This document shows positions 1 to 6,684 of a DNA stretch of 18,255 bases, piece by piece. The translations under genes and the position numbers were made by a program. Numbering within the stretch: the first letter of the stretch is position 1; every line of letters starts with the position of its first letter. Origin of the DNA: Betaproteobacteria bacterium (GTDB taxonomy: Bacteria; Pseudomonadota; Gammaproteobacteria; Burkholderiales; SG8-41); NCBI GenBank assembly GCA_021732805.1, contig JAKFUJ010000042.1:1-18255 (forward strand), read 5' to 3'. The notes beneath the pieces are model-generated. The model was not told where the DNA came from. It did not search any database and saw nothing but the letters and a program-made list of their open reading frames with translations.

Positions 1-300
1 TACCCCATCGAATTGAACGATCAGCCGGCGATTGTTTACCGTCACAATACGGCCGTCGAGTATGCCGACATGCTGGTGGATAATTTCGACGAGATGTTGC
101 GCAAGTCGGAAGACATGCCGCTGGTGTTCGCGATGTCAATCCACACGTTCATCATGGGGCAACCGTTCCGCATTCCGCACCTGCGGCGCGCACTGCGGCA
201 TATCCTGGCGCACAACGACAAGGTCTGGATTACGCGGCCAGGGGATATTGCGCATCATTACAGGGCGTTGCCGCAGGGGCAGCAATTGCACGCGGGTTGA
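1..300 (+). CDS. Polysaccharide deacetylase family protein (PuuE-like), C-terminal end
   Basis: The open frame enters from the left edge and stops at 298-300, so only about the last 99 residues are visible. The text (YPIELND..AIVYRHN, then AMSIHTFIMGQPFRIPHLRR and RALRHI) matches the C-terminal part of cytoplasmic PuuE-type polysaccharide deacetylases, where the HTFxxGQPFRxxxLRRAL segment is well conserved. Family members remove N- or O-linked acyl groups, or open ring amides as allantoinase PuuE does; the substrate of this copy cannot be told. The metal-binding N-terminal motifs lie outside the window. No signal peptide or later domain is visible in this part. It ends 120 bp before the next gene, and a sigma-54 promoter starts 21 bp after its stop, so the following gene is transcriptionally separate. 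Family assignment is firm, function is not. Confidence 0.8.
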   Translation, partial: YPIELNDQPAIVYRHNTAVEYADMLVDNFDEMLRKSEDMPLVFAMSIHTFIMGQPFRIPHLRRALRHILAHNDKVWITRPGDIAHHYRALPQGQQLHAG

Positions 301-320
301 ATCAGTCGATAGCGTAAGAT

Positions 321-336
321 TGGCACGCGATTTGCT
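321..336 (+). promoter_or_regulatory. Sigma-54 (RpoN) promoter, perfect consensus
   Basis: The 16 bases TGGCACG-CGAT-TTGCT match the sigma-54 consensus TGGCACG-N4-TTGCW at every defined position, with GG and GC separated by exactly 10 bases. It lies in the intergenic gap just upstream of the first Bug gene, on the same strand. The transcription start is predicted about 12 bases after the GC, near 346-347, giving a leader of 75 to 95 bases. Sigma-54 promoters need an AAA+ enhancer-binding protein, and none is encoded in the window; its binding site would be expected 80-200 bp upstream, inside the deacetylase gene. What is seen is the motif and its position; activity is inferred. Confidence 0.8.
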
Positions 337-420
337 TTTGTCAGATCAACAGTACCGGCTGCGGAATTTCTGCCGGACTGCTGTGGCCCTCGTGTTTATC
401 GCATTTTCTTCTTTTAATCT

Positions 421-1410
421 TTGATCAGGAAATTCCTCATGCAACTGACCGCGTTCGTGATCGCAATTGCCGCCGTTGTATCGATGCATCCGGGGGCGGC
501 GTTCACCCAGGATTTTCCATCCCGGCCGATCCGGATCATCACTCCTTTCGCGGCCGGGGGCGGCGTCGATTTCATTGCGCGCATTCTCAGCCAGAAAATG
601 GCCGAGCAGTGGGGGCAGCCGGTAGTAGTCGACAATCGCGCCGGCGGTTCCGGCATCATCGGCCTGGACATTGTCGCGCGTGCCGCGCCCGACGGCCATA
701 CGCTTCTCGTTGGTGAGGTCGGCACTCTTGCCATCAATCCATCGATTTTCAAGAAGCTGCCCTACGATTCACAGCGCGACTTCCAACCGATCTCCAAGGT
801 CGGCGACATCCCGCTGACCTGCGGTGTGCTCCCGGTTCTGCGTATTACCACGCTCAAGGGTTTTATCGCGGCGGCTTCGGCCAAACCCGGAGAAATGCGT
901 TTTGCATCTGCCGGCAACGGCAGTTTGCTGCATCTCGCCACGGAAATGTTCGCCCAGCGCGCGGGCATCAAGCTCTCGCACATCCCTTACAAAGGCGGCG
1001 CTTCGGGATTGAACGCACTGTTGACCAATGAAGTGAATCTGCTGTGCATGACGACATCCACCCTGAAACCGCATATTCAGCAGGGACGCATCACTCCGCT
1101 CGCGATTTCCACGGCGCGACGTTCACCGTCGCTGCCGGATCTGCCGACCATTGCCGAGCTTGGTTATCCCGGATTCGACGCAGCGCAGTGGATCGGACTG
1201 TTGGCGCCCAAGGCCACGCCCAAGCCGGTGATTACCAAGCTGCATGCCGAAGTGGTGCGCATCCTTGCGCTGTCCGACGTGCGTGACAGACTGCAAACTG
1301 CGGGGGTCGAGGCGGTGGGCAACACCCCGGAAGCCTTCACCGCGCAGATACGTGCCGATACGGCAAAGTACGGCAAACTCGCCAAGGAGCTGGATATCCG
1401 GCTTGATTGA
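421..1410 (+). CDS. TctC/Bug-family solute-binding protein 1
   Basis: Periplasmic receptor for a small carboxylate. The hydrophobic leader ends near GAAFTQ, followed by the family opening DFPSRPIRIITPF. Hallmarks follow in order: AAGGGVDFIARIL, VVDNRAGGSGIIG, APDGHTLL, ASAGNGS, HIPYKGG and the LPDLPTIAELG segment. Length (329 residues) is normal. Two starts compete. TTG at 421 gives an N-region MIRKF with the positive charges expected of a signal peptide. ATG at 439 has a good ribosome site (AGGA at 427-430, 8-base spacing) but no positive charge. A stop at 415-417 excludes anything longer. The gene has its own sigma-54 promoter and is convergent with the GAF gene, with only 19 bp between stops. 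The ligand is unknown. Confidence 0.93.
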   Translation: MIRKFLMQLTAFVIAIAAVVSMHPGAAFTQDFPSRPIRIITPFAAGGGVDFIARILSQKMAEQWGQPVVVDNRAGGSGIIGLDIVARAAPDGHTLLVGEVGTLAINPSIFKKLPYDSQRDFQPISKVGDIPLTCGVLPVLRITTLKGFIAAASAKPGEMRFASAGNGSLLHLATEMFAQRAGIKLSHIPYKGGASGLNALLTNEVNLLCMTTSTLKPHIQQGRITPLAISTARRSPSLPDLPTIAELGYPGFDAAQWIGLLAPKATPKPVITKLHAEVVRILALSDVRDRLQTAGVEAVGNTPEAFTAQIRADTAKYGKLAKELDIRLD

Positions 1411-1429
1411 TGATCCGGCGCGACAAAGG

Positions 1430-2053
1430 TTATCGCGGCGACGGCGCGCTTTCATCGGTCCGCTCCGGAAAGCGGCTGTAGTCCAGCGTTTTGAGCCACG
1501 CGGGTCCACCGTGGCCGATCCACAGTGCGGCGGTGAGTCCGGCAAAGGCATGCATCGCCGACATATCGATTTCGGAAAACGTGTTTCGCACCGAACTGGC
1601 GCAGATCAGCGTGCCGAGATAAGTGTTTTTCCAACTCATCGGCACCAGCATGGCCGATGCGCCACGGAAGGTTTGCAGGATTTTCACGAAACTTTCGTGG
1701 TGTGAAGTGTCGCGAAGCAGAAAGCCGCGCCGGGTACTGGCCACATGGCCGGGATGGCCAAGGGTGATCACGACCTTTTCATAGTGCTGTTCGGGAGGGA
1801 AATTGACCGGAGCTACTATGAGATGGTGTTTTTGATCCGGGGTCAGCATGAACATGGTGGATGCGCTGGCCGGAATGACACCCGGGGCCAGATTGCCGGG
1901 AATTGCCGCGGCCGCGGAGTCGCCCATCAACGAAGGAAGTGTGCGGGTGACGCGCCACAGCGCCTGCTCCGGACCGGAATCTATCGCGGCATCCCCGGTA
2001 ATCCGCTCAATTGCAAGCAGTACATTTTCACGAAACGTGTTTACATCCCTCAC
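1430..2053 (-). CDS. Stand-alone GAF-domain protein
   Basis: A 207-residue soluble protein with no signal peptide or membrane segment. Roughly residues 60-180 read as a GAF fold: MFMLTPDQKHHLIVAP, then RRGFLLRDTSHHESFVKIL, SAMLVPMSWKNTYLGTLICAS, ending with an SEIDMSAMHAFAGLTAAL helix. The combination 'accessible message, constant strand, then YLGTLICAS' is typical of GAF sensors, which bind small ligands or mediate dimerisation. No HTH, histidine-kinase, GGDEF or AAA+ output domain is attached. The start is GTG at 2053, set by an AAAGGAG site 8 bases upstream; an ATG at 2046 is out of frame. It is transcribed divergently from the dehydratase operon, a position often held by a regulator, but how a lone GAF protein would regulate is unclear. 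Ligand unknown. Confidence 0.75.
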   Translation of the reverse strand: MRDVNTFRENVLLAIERITGDAAIDSGPEQALWRVTRTLPSLMGDSAAAAIPGNLAPGVIPASASTMFMLTPDQKHHLIVAPVNFPPEQHYEKVVITLGHPGHVASTRRGFLLRDTSHHESFVKILQTFRGASAMLVPMSWKNTYLGTLICASSVRNTFSEIDMSAMHAFAGLTAALWIGHGGPAWLKTLDYSRFPERTDESAPSPR

Positions 2054-2456
2054 TTTGGTTGCTCCTTTGGATGGGGGTATTGCGCGGCTTGGGGATATCG
2101 CACGGCTTTACGGGGTATTGCCGCCGGAGCGGCCACTGTACACCGGTTTGGCGGGCAGTGAAGTGATATGCGCGGCAAGTCTGGCGAATAGGAGTTTCTA
2201 GTCCGGGAGACTTGCAGTTACGGGAAAATGGCTGCGGAAAAATTTCGCAACGAAATCGTAGCACAGAAAAATGACAATCGAACCATGTAACACGCGGACT
2301 TCCAGGTCATGGGAAGGGGATTCCGGTACTGTGCCCATGCTGCAGGTGGCTCTCATATGTTGAACGCCCGCGGGTGATCAACCCGCTCCTGGGTTAAAAT
2401 TATCCCCTTGGCCGCGCGTCTTCGTCTGCGGCGAAATTCCCGAAGGAGGACATGCC
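2054..2456. other. 403-bp divergent intergenic region with palindromic site
   Basis: No credible gene lies here; short open frames are broken or lack ribosome sites. On the minus side it holds the Shine-Dalgarno of the GAF gene. On the plus side it should hold the dehydratase operon promoter: a -10-like TAAAAT sits at 2395-2400 with no good -35 at the usual spacing. A 15-base inverted repeat CGGGT-GATCA-ACCCG occupies 2371-2385, just upstream of that -10, where an activator or repressor site would be expected. The stretch 2443-2450 is a strong AAGGAGGA ribosome site for the large subunit gene. The promoter and operator roles are inferences from position. Confidence 0.45.
2371..2385. promoter_or_regulatory. 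Inverted repeat, candidate operator of dehydratase operon
   Basis: CGGGT and ACCCG are perfect 5-base arms around GATCA. The site overlaps the -35 region of the best -10-like sequence (TAAAAT, 2395-2400) upstream of the dehydratase large-subunit gene. The symmetry and placement suit a dimeric regulator. No cognate regulator is in the window, and such a short palindrome can occur by chance. Confidence 0.25.
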
Positions 2457-3752
2457 ATGGGGCACACCATCGCCGAGAAAATTCTCGGCAGTCACGCGGG
2501 CGGCAAACCTGCCAAAGCCGGTGAAATTGTCGTTGCTGACGTTGATTTCTCGATGATCCATGACGCACGCGCCGGCAACGCGTTGAAAATGATCGACAAG
2601 CTGGGCGCGGGTCGGGCGGATTTCGCGCTGCCGCATGTCAAGCGCACCGCGCTGGTGCTGGATCATTACTCGCCGCCGCCGAACATGGAGGCGGCAAACA
2701 CCCATGTCGCGATGCGCGCATTTTCCGAAAAGCACGGTTCTCCGCTGTACGACGTCGGCGACGGCATCTGCCATCAGGTGCTGCCCGAAGGCGGGCACCT
2801 GACTTGCGGTGATCTGGTGGTCGGCACTGACACGCATTCGACGACGTACGGCGCGTTCAATGCTTTCGGTACCGGTGTTGAAGGCACCGACGTTTCAGCA
2901 TTGATGATGACCGGCAAGCTGTGGTTCCGTGTGCCGGAAACCATCCGCATCGAACTTCAGGGCGCATTGCAGCCGGGGGTGTGGGCCAAAGACGTGACGC
3001 TGACCATGCTGGGCAAGCTCGGCGCTGAAGGCGCGAACTATCAGGCGCTGGAATACGTCGGCTCCGGCGTATCGGCGATGGCGATCGACGACCGCATGAC
3101 ACTATCCAACCATGCCGCAGAACTGGGCGCCAAGGCTGCGCTTCTGGAGGCCGATGAAAAAACCTTTGCCTGGCTGAAAGCGCATGGCGCGGCGACGCCG
3201 AGGCCGGTGACAGCCGATGCCGATGCCATCTACGCGCGGCGCATCGTCATCGATACCGCGAAGCTGCCGCCGCAGGTCGCGCGCCAGCATCTGATTGATG
3301 ATGTAGTCGGCGTGCCTGAAGTGAAAAACCAGAAAATCCAGGTCGCGCTGATTGGCACCTGCACCAACGGCCGGCTCGACGACATCCGTCAGGCGGCGGC
3401 AATACTCAAAGGCAGGAAGCTGGCGAAAGGCGTGCGCATGATCGTCACGCCGGCGTCGCGTGCCATTTATCTGGCAGCCATGCGCGAAGGCCTGTTTGAA
3501 ATTCTGACCACTGCCGGCGCTTCGGTTGAAGCCGCGGGTTGTGGCACCTGCGTCAACATCACCGGTCATTACATCGCCGGTGATAATCAGGTGGTGATAT
3601 CCAGTGCCAATCGCAATTTCAAGGGGCGGCTGGGCAATCCGAAGTCGGAAATCTGGATCGGTTCGGCAGCGACGGTGGCGGCGTCGGCGCTGACCGGCAT
3701 GATCACCGATGCGCGTACTGTCGCCGGTGGCGACTGGCGCGCAGCGGCTTAA
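2457..3752 (+). CDS. Aconitase-family dehydratase, large (Fe-S) subunit; LeuC/HacA/DmdA-like
   Basis: Catalytic [4Fe-4S] subunit of a two-subunit hydro-lyase that moves water across a branched di- or tricarboxylate. The three cluster cysteines are Cys302 in GTCTNGR and Cys362/Cys365 in GCGTC, the invariant pattern of the family. Other marks: VDFSMIHDARAGNALKMIDK near the start, LVLDHYSPPPN, CHQVLPEGG, VGTDTHSTTYGA and GAEGANYQALEY. At 431 residues it fits the shorter isopropylmalate/homoaconitate/2,3-dimethylmalate type rather than the 466-residue E. coli LeuC. The ATG at 2457 follows AAGGAGGA with 6-base spacing. It is separated from its small subunit by an unusual 136-bp spacer. Because of the catabolic neighbours I favour a non-leucine substrate; automated annotation would likely say 3-isopropylmalate dehydratase large subunit. 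Confidence 0.9.
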   Translation: MGHTIAEKILGSHAGGKPAKAGEIVVADVDFSMIHDARAGNALKMIDKLGAGRADFALPHVKRTALVLDHYSPPPNMEAANTHVAMRAFSEKHGSPLYDVGDGICHQVLPEGGHLTCGDLVVGTDTHSTTYGAFNAFGTGVEGTDVSALMMTGKLWFRVPETIRIELQGALQPGVWAKDVTLTMLGKLGAEGANYQALEYVGSGVSAMAIDDRMTLSNHAAELGAKAALLEADEKTFAWLKAHGAATPRPVTADADAIYARRIVIDTAKLPPQVARQHLIDDVVGVPEVKNQKIQVALIGTCTNGRLDDIRQAAAILKGRKLAKGVRMIVTPASRAIYLAAMREGLFEILTTAGASVEAAGCGTCVNITGHYIAGDNQVVISSANRNFKGRLGNPKSEIWIGSAATVAASALTGMITDARTVAGGDWRAAA

Positions 3753-3767
3753 GCTTAAAAAACCTTT

Positions 3768-3856
3768 AGCCACAGAGCACAGAGTCCACAGAGAAAATCA
3801 AATTCAATCTGCTTTTTTGGGGTTGAAGTCCTCCGTGTCCTGTGCTCTCTGTGGCT
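3768..3856. repeat. CCACAGAG-type inverted repeat between dehydratase subunits
   Basis: The left arm (3768-3793) reads AGCCACAGAGCACAGAG and continues; the right arm (3831-3856) ends CTCTCTGTGGCT, its near reverse complement, with the middle of the arms out of step. The motif CCACAGAG repeated every 8-9 bases is a dispersed repeat I recall from many environmental proteobacterial genomes. Here it fills the spacer between two subunit genes that are normally almost contiguous. It could fold into a long stem in the operon mRNA and change the ratio of the two subunits. The small-subunit ribosome site (3876-3880) lies 20 bases beyond the right arm. Confidence 0.7.
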
Positions 3857-3888
3857 GCAATTGATCTTGAAGTTTGGAGGTATCAACA

Positions 3889-4407
3889 ATGAATATCATC
3901 AAAGGCAGCGCCCGAGTGCTGGGCGATGAAGTCAACACCGATGTCCAGTGTTCGAGCAAATACCTGCCGGGCAGGGACACCGCGTACATCGCGACGGTCG
4001 CGTTTGACCAGGTGGCCCCGGGTTTTGCCAAAGGGTTCAAAAAGGGCGATGTCATCGTCGCCGGCAAAAACTTCGGCATCAATTCGTCGCGTGAGCAGGC
4101 AGTGCACATCATGCATCAGATGGGCGTCGCGGCCATCGTCGCGCCGTCGTTCGGCCGCCAGTTTTTTCGCAACGCGATCAACAATGGGCTGGCGGTGATC
4201 GAATGTGATACCTCCGGCATTGCCGCAGGGGATGCCATCGAAATCGATCCCGTGGCAGGCAAGGTCATGGTTGCATCGCGCAATATTGCGCGCGCCGTGC
4301 CGCCGCTGCCCGCGGCAGTGCAGGCGCTGCTGGCGGCAGGCGGCTTGATCCCGTTCCTGCAAAAACATCCGGACTGGAATCTGAACGTGAAAGAACAAAC
4401 CGCATGA
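3889..4407 (+). CDS. Aconitase-family dehydratase, small subunit; LeuD/HacB/DmdB-like
   Basis: The swivelling small subunit that completes the active site of the preceding large subunit. It has 172 residues, typical of the isopropylmalate/homoaconitase small-subunit family. NTDVQ near residue 16, the loop KYLPGRD (residues 24-30) and GKNFGINSSREQA (residues 59-71, catalytic Ser-Ser-Arg) are all in place. The specificity loop differs from known groups: Tyr25-Leu26-Pro27-Gly28 stands where isopropylmalate isomerases have YLRT and methanogen homoaconitases YLVY. The stretch GINSSR also departs from the common GCGSSR. The start is ATG 3889, behind GGAGG with 8-base spacing; a TTG at 3874 is in frame but lacks a site. 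The stop overlaps the next start as ATGA, so the two are translationally coupled. Confidence 0.9.
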   Translation: MNIIKGSARVLGDEVNTDVQCSSKYLPGRDTAYIATVAFDQVAPGFAKGFKKGDVIVAGKNFGINSSREQAVHIMHQMGVAAIVAPSFGRQFFRNAINNGLAVIECDTSGIAAGDAIEIDPVAGKVMVASRNIARAVPPLPAAVQALLAAGGLIPFLQKHPDWNLNVKEQTA

Positions 4408-5534
4408 ATCTGAAAATCGAACGCGTTGAAGTATTCGGGGTATCGATGCCCCTGGTCATGGAATTCAAGAATGCCTACCTGTCGAAGTCAGTGGTGAAAA
4501 GCGCCATCGTGCGCATCACCGCCACCGGCGGCGCTGTCGGTTACGGCAACATCGATCCGACGCCGGGCTATTCCAAGGAAAACATCGAGGACAGCCTGGC
4601 GATGATCGAGTCGCGGCTGGCGCCGGCGGTGATCGGCATGGACCCGACCAACCTTCATCGCATCACCGCAAAAATGGATGCGACGGTGCAGGATTTCTAC
4701 GACGCCAAGGCGACCATCGACATGGCCTGCACGGATCTCGCGGCGCGAGTGGCCGGCGTGGCCGTGCATACCTGGCTCGGCGGCGCAGTGAAAGACCGAT
4801 TGATGTTCAATGCCTGGATCAGCATCCAGTCGCCGGAAAACGCGGCCAAGGAAACGCGGGCCTGGCAGGAACAGGGATTTCGTTCGTGCAAGATCAAGGT
4901 TGGCGGCGACATACATGCCGACCGCGACCGCATCAAGGCGGTGCGTGAGGCCTGCGGTCCGGAGTTCAATATCCGCATCGATGCCAACGCCGGTTACGAC
5001 GCTGATACCTCGATCAAGCTGGCGGAAATGGTGGCGCCGTACAAATTGCAATTGTTCGAGCAACCGGTACCGGCGGACGACATCGCCGGCATGGCACGTG
5101 TGCGCAAGGCCGCGAATTCGGTCGGCGTGCCGATCATGGCGGACGAGTCGGTGATTGACCATGCCAGCCTGATCAACATCATCCGCATGAATGCGGCCGA
5201 CATCGTCAAGGTCAAGGTCATGAAGCAGGGTGGTTTTCTGAATACACGGCGCATGATTGCCACGGCAGAGGCCGCAGGCATCCGCTGTGTGGTCGGCCAC
5301 GGCTTTGGTCTCGGCGTGAATACCATGGCTGAAATCATGCTGGCGGCGACTTCGGACAATGTGCTGGATGGACTGGAGTGCGTCGGCCCGTTGAAAACCA
5401 GGGACGACATCGTCACGCAAAAACTCGATCTGTCCAAAGGCAGCATCGCGTTGCCGCAGGGGCCGGGACTGGGCGTCACGCTGGATGACGCCAAGCTGGC
5501 GAAGTACCGATTTGAAATCAAAAAAGCGGCCTAG
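4404..5534 (+). CDS. Enolase-superfamily enzyme, mandelate racemase/muconate-lactonizing type
   Basis: A 376-residue barrel enzyme that abstracts the proton alpha to a carboxylate with Mg2+ help. The N-terminal capping domain spans about residues 1-130. In the barrel, the KxK pair is Lys163/Lys165 (SCKIKVGG); metal ligands are Asp193 (RIDANAGYD), Glu219 (FEQPV) and Asp247 (ADES); the opposite catalytic lysine is Lys271 (VKVKVMKQGG). These are muconate-lactonizing-subgroup features. A histidine, His299 (GHGFGLG), sits near where mandelate racemase has its His-Asp dyad histidine. Chemistry could be cycloisomerisation, racemisation, epimerisation or dehydration. The 4-bp ATGA overlap with the dehydratase small subunit says both act in one pathway. 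Substrate unknown; family assignment is secure. Confidence 0.9.
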   Translation: MNLKIERVEVFGVSMPLVMEFKNAYLSKSVVKSAIVRITATGGAVGYGNIDPTPGYSKENIEDSLAMIESRLAPAVIGMDPTNLHRITAKMDATVQDFYDAKATIDMACTDLAARVAGVAVHTWLGGAVKDRLMFNAWISIQSPENAAKETRAWQEQGFRSCKIKVGGDIHADRDRIKAVREACGPEFNIRIDANAGYDADTSIKLAEMVAPYKLQLFEQPVPADDIAGMARVRKAANSVGVPIMADESVIDHASLINIIRMNAADIVKVKVMKQGGFLNTRRMIATAEAAGIRCVVGHGFGLGVNTMAEIMLAATSDNVLDGLECVGPLKTRDDIVTQKLDLSKGSIALPQGPGLGVTLDDAKLAKYRFEIKKAA

Positions 5535-5638
5535 CAGCCGTTGCGATGAGCAAGCGTGTGTAGAGCCCCCGAGCGGGACTGACTTCGGGGCGCGTAGCGA
5601 CCAAGCGCATACGTCTTCAGGTCATTGATGAAGCGGAA

Positions 5639-5648
5639 GTTGTACAAC
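5639..5648. promoter_or_regulatory. 10-bp perfect palindrome upstream of Bug gene 2
   Basis: GTTGTACAAC is a perfect palindrome 55 bp ahead of the Bug 2 start, in the only sizeable gap (168 bp) between the enolase-superfamily gene and the Bug 2/lyase block. TTGTACAA and TTGTATACAA-like cores are typical operators of FCD-type GntR regulators of carboxylate genes. No such regulator is in the window. The palindrome is seen; the operator role is inference. Confidence 0.3.
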
Positions 5649-5702
5649 GGTCAATGCCGTACTCCAGTTGCGGCGACAGTGTTTTTGACGAGGAGATTAA
5701 AA

Positions 5703-6647
5703 ATGAAATTAAAACAATGGGTTGCGATTTCCCTGCTGGCGAGTGTCAGTGGCATGGCGATGGCACAGACTTATCCGGCGCGGCCGGTAACCATCCTGTG
5801 CTGGTCGGCGCCGGGTTCGCCGGTCGATGTCTACGCGCGCACCATGGCGAAATTGCTGACCGTCGAACTCGGCCAGAATGTGCTGGTGGAAAACCGCACC
5901 GGCGGTTCCGGCCTGATCATGGTCAATTCGCTGGTGCGCGGCGCGGCTGACGGTTACACCATTGCCGCGAATACATTGACGCTGGCGACGCTGTTCAGCG
6001 AACCGAATGCGCAGTTCAAGCCGGACGACCTGCAGATGGTGTCGCGCTCGCAGATTGATCCGTACGGACTGATTGTTCATACCTCGACGCCGTTCAAGAA
6101 CATTGAGCAATTCGTCGCCTTCGCCCGCAAAAAGCCGGATTACCTGAATGTCGGCGGACCGTTCGCCATCAGTTCCCATCGCGTGGCCTGGGAAGTGTTT
6201 GCGGAAGTGGCCAAGTTCAAGACGACCTGGGTGCCATATCCGGGCGGCGGTCCGGCATTGACCGCCATCGCCGGCGGGCATATCGACGCCGCAGCCACCA
6301 ATCCCGGCAATGTCAAGCCGATGATCGATGCCGGCAAGGTGCGCGTGCTGGCGGTGTCGTCCGACAAACGACTGGATGATTTCCCCGATGTGCCGACCTA
6401 CAGGGAAAAAGGCTGGGATGTGGTGCGCTATCAGTGGCGCGGCATGATGGCCAAGGCCGGCACGCCGAAGCCGGTGGTGGAGCGCCTGGCCTCGGCGATC
6501 CAGAAAGCGCAGCAGACCCAGGAGTGGAAAACCTATCTGAAGCGGGTGACGCAACTGGATGGTTTCCAGGGACCGGACGCGTTCCGCGCGCAACTGGTGC
6601 AGGACATCAGGGAAACGGAAGTCGTCAAGAAGAAGCTGGGACTTTGA
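5703..6647 (+). CDS. TctC/Bug-family solute-binding protein 2 (divergent)
   Basis: Secreted receptor of 314 residues. The signal peptide MKLKQWVAISLLASVSGMAMA is followed by QTYPARPVTIL. The start is ATG 5703, behind AGGAG with 7-base spacing; in-frame starts further upstream would bury the leader. It departs from its siblings in the ligand-pocket segments: CWSAPGSPVDVYAR replaces the usual PFPPGG.D..AR glycine-rich loop, and VPYPGGGPAL replaces IPYKGG. VLVENRTGGSGL, AADGYTI and DDFPDVPTYREKG keep it clearly in the family. It lies 31 bp before the lyase gene and is probably co-transcribed with it. The changed pocket suggests a different ligand from the other five; which ligand cannot be read. 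Confidence 0.92.
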   Translation: MKLKQWVAISLLASVSGMAMAQTYPARPVTILCWSAPGSPVDVYARTMAKLLTVELGQNVLVENRTGGSGLIMVNSLVRGAADGYTIAANTLTLATLFSEPNAQFKPDDLQMVSRSQIDPYGLIVHTSTPFKNIEQFVAFARKKPDYLNVGGPFAISSHRVAWEVFAEVAKFKTTWVPYPGGGPALTAIAGGHIDAAATNPGNVKPMIDAGKVRVLAVSSDKRLDDFPDVPTYREKGWDVVRYQWRGMMAKAGTPKPVVERLASAIQKAQQTQEWKTYLKRVTQLDGFQGPDAFRAQLVQDIRETEVVKKKLGL

Positions 6648-6663
6648 AACCAGAGTGATCAAT

Positions 6664-6684
6664 GATGAGTGATGAGTGATGAGT
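6664..6684 (+). repeat. Three perfect tandem GATGAGT heptamers over the lyase start
   Basis: GATGAGT is repeated exactly at 6664-6670, 6671-6677 and 6678-6684. Each copy carries an ATG, and because 7 is not a multiple of 3 the three ATGs fall in three different frames. Only the last (6679) opens the lyase; the first two run into TGA within a few codons. No clear Shine-Dalgarno precedes them. A change of one repeat would add or remove a decoy start without shifting the gene. Confidence 0.85.

Noticed and set aside
2028..2264. Minus-strand open frame in the divergent gap
   Set aside because: It overlaps the start of the GAF gene in another frame, has no ribosome site and an unlikely composition.
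2457..4407. Calling the dehydratase pair leuC and leuD of leucine biosynthesis
   Set aside because: No leuA or leuB in a leucine arrangement, a non-canonical YLPG loop and a catabolic setting. It cannot be excluded without a genome-wide view.
4488..5420. A 310-codon minus-strand open frame opposite the enolase-superfamily gene
   Set aside because: His/Arg-rich translation with no recognisable motif; the plus strand carries a complete active site.
5560..5595. Terminator hairpin after the enolase-superfamily gene (GAGCCCCCGAG..TTCGGGGC)
   Set aside because: Only about five consecutive base pairs and no T tract.
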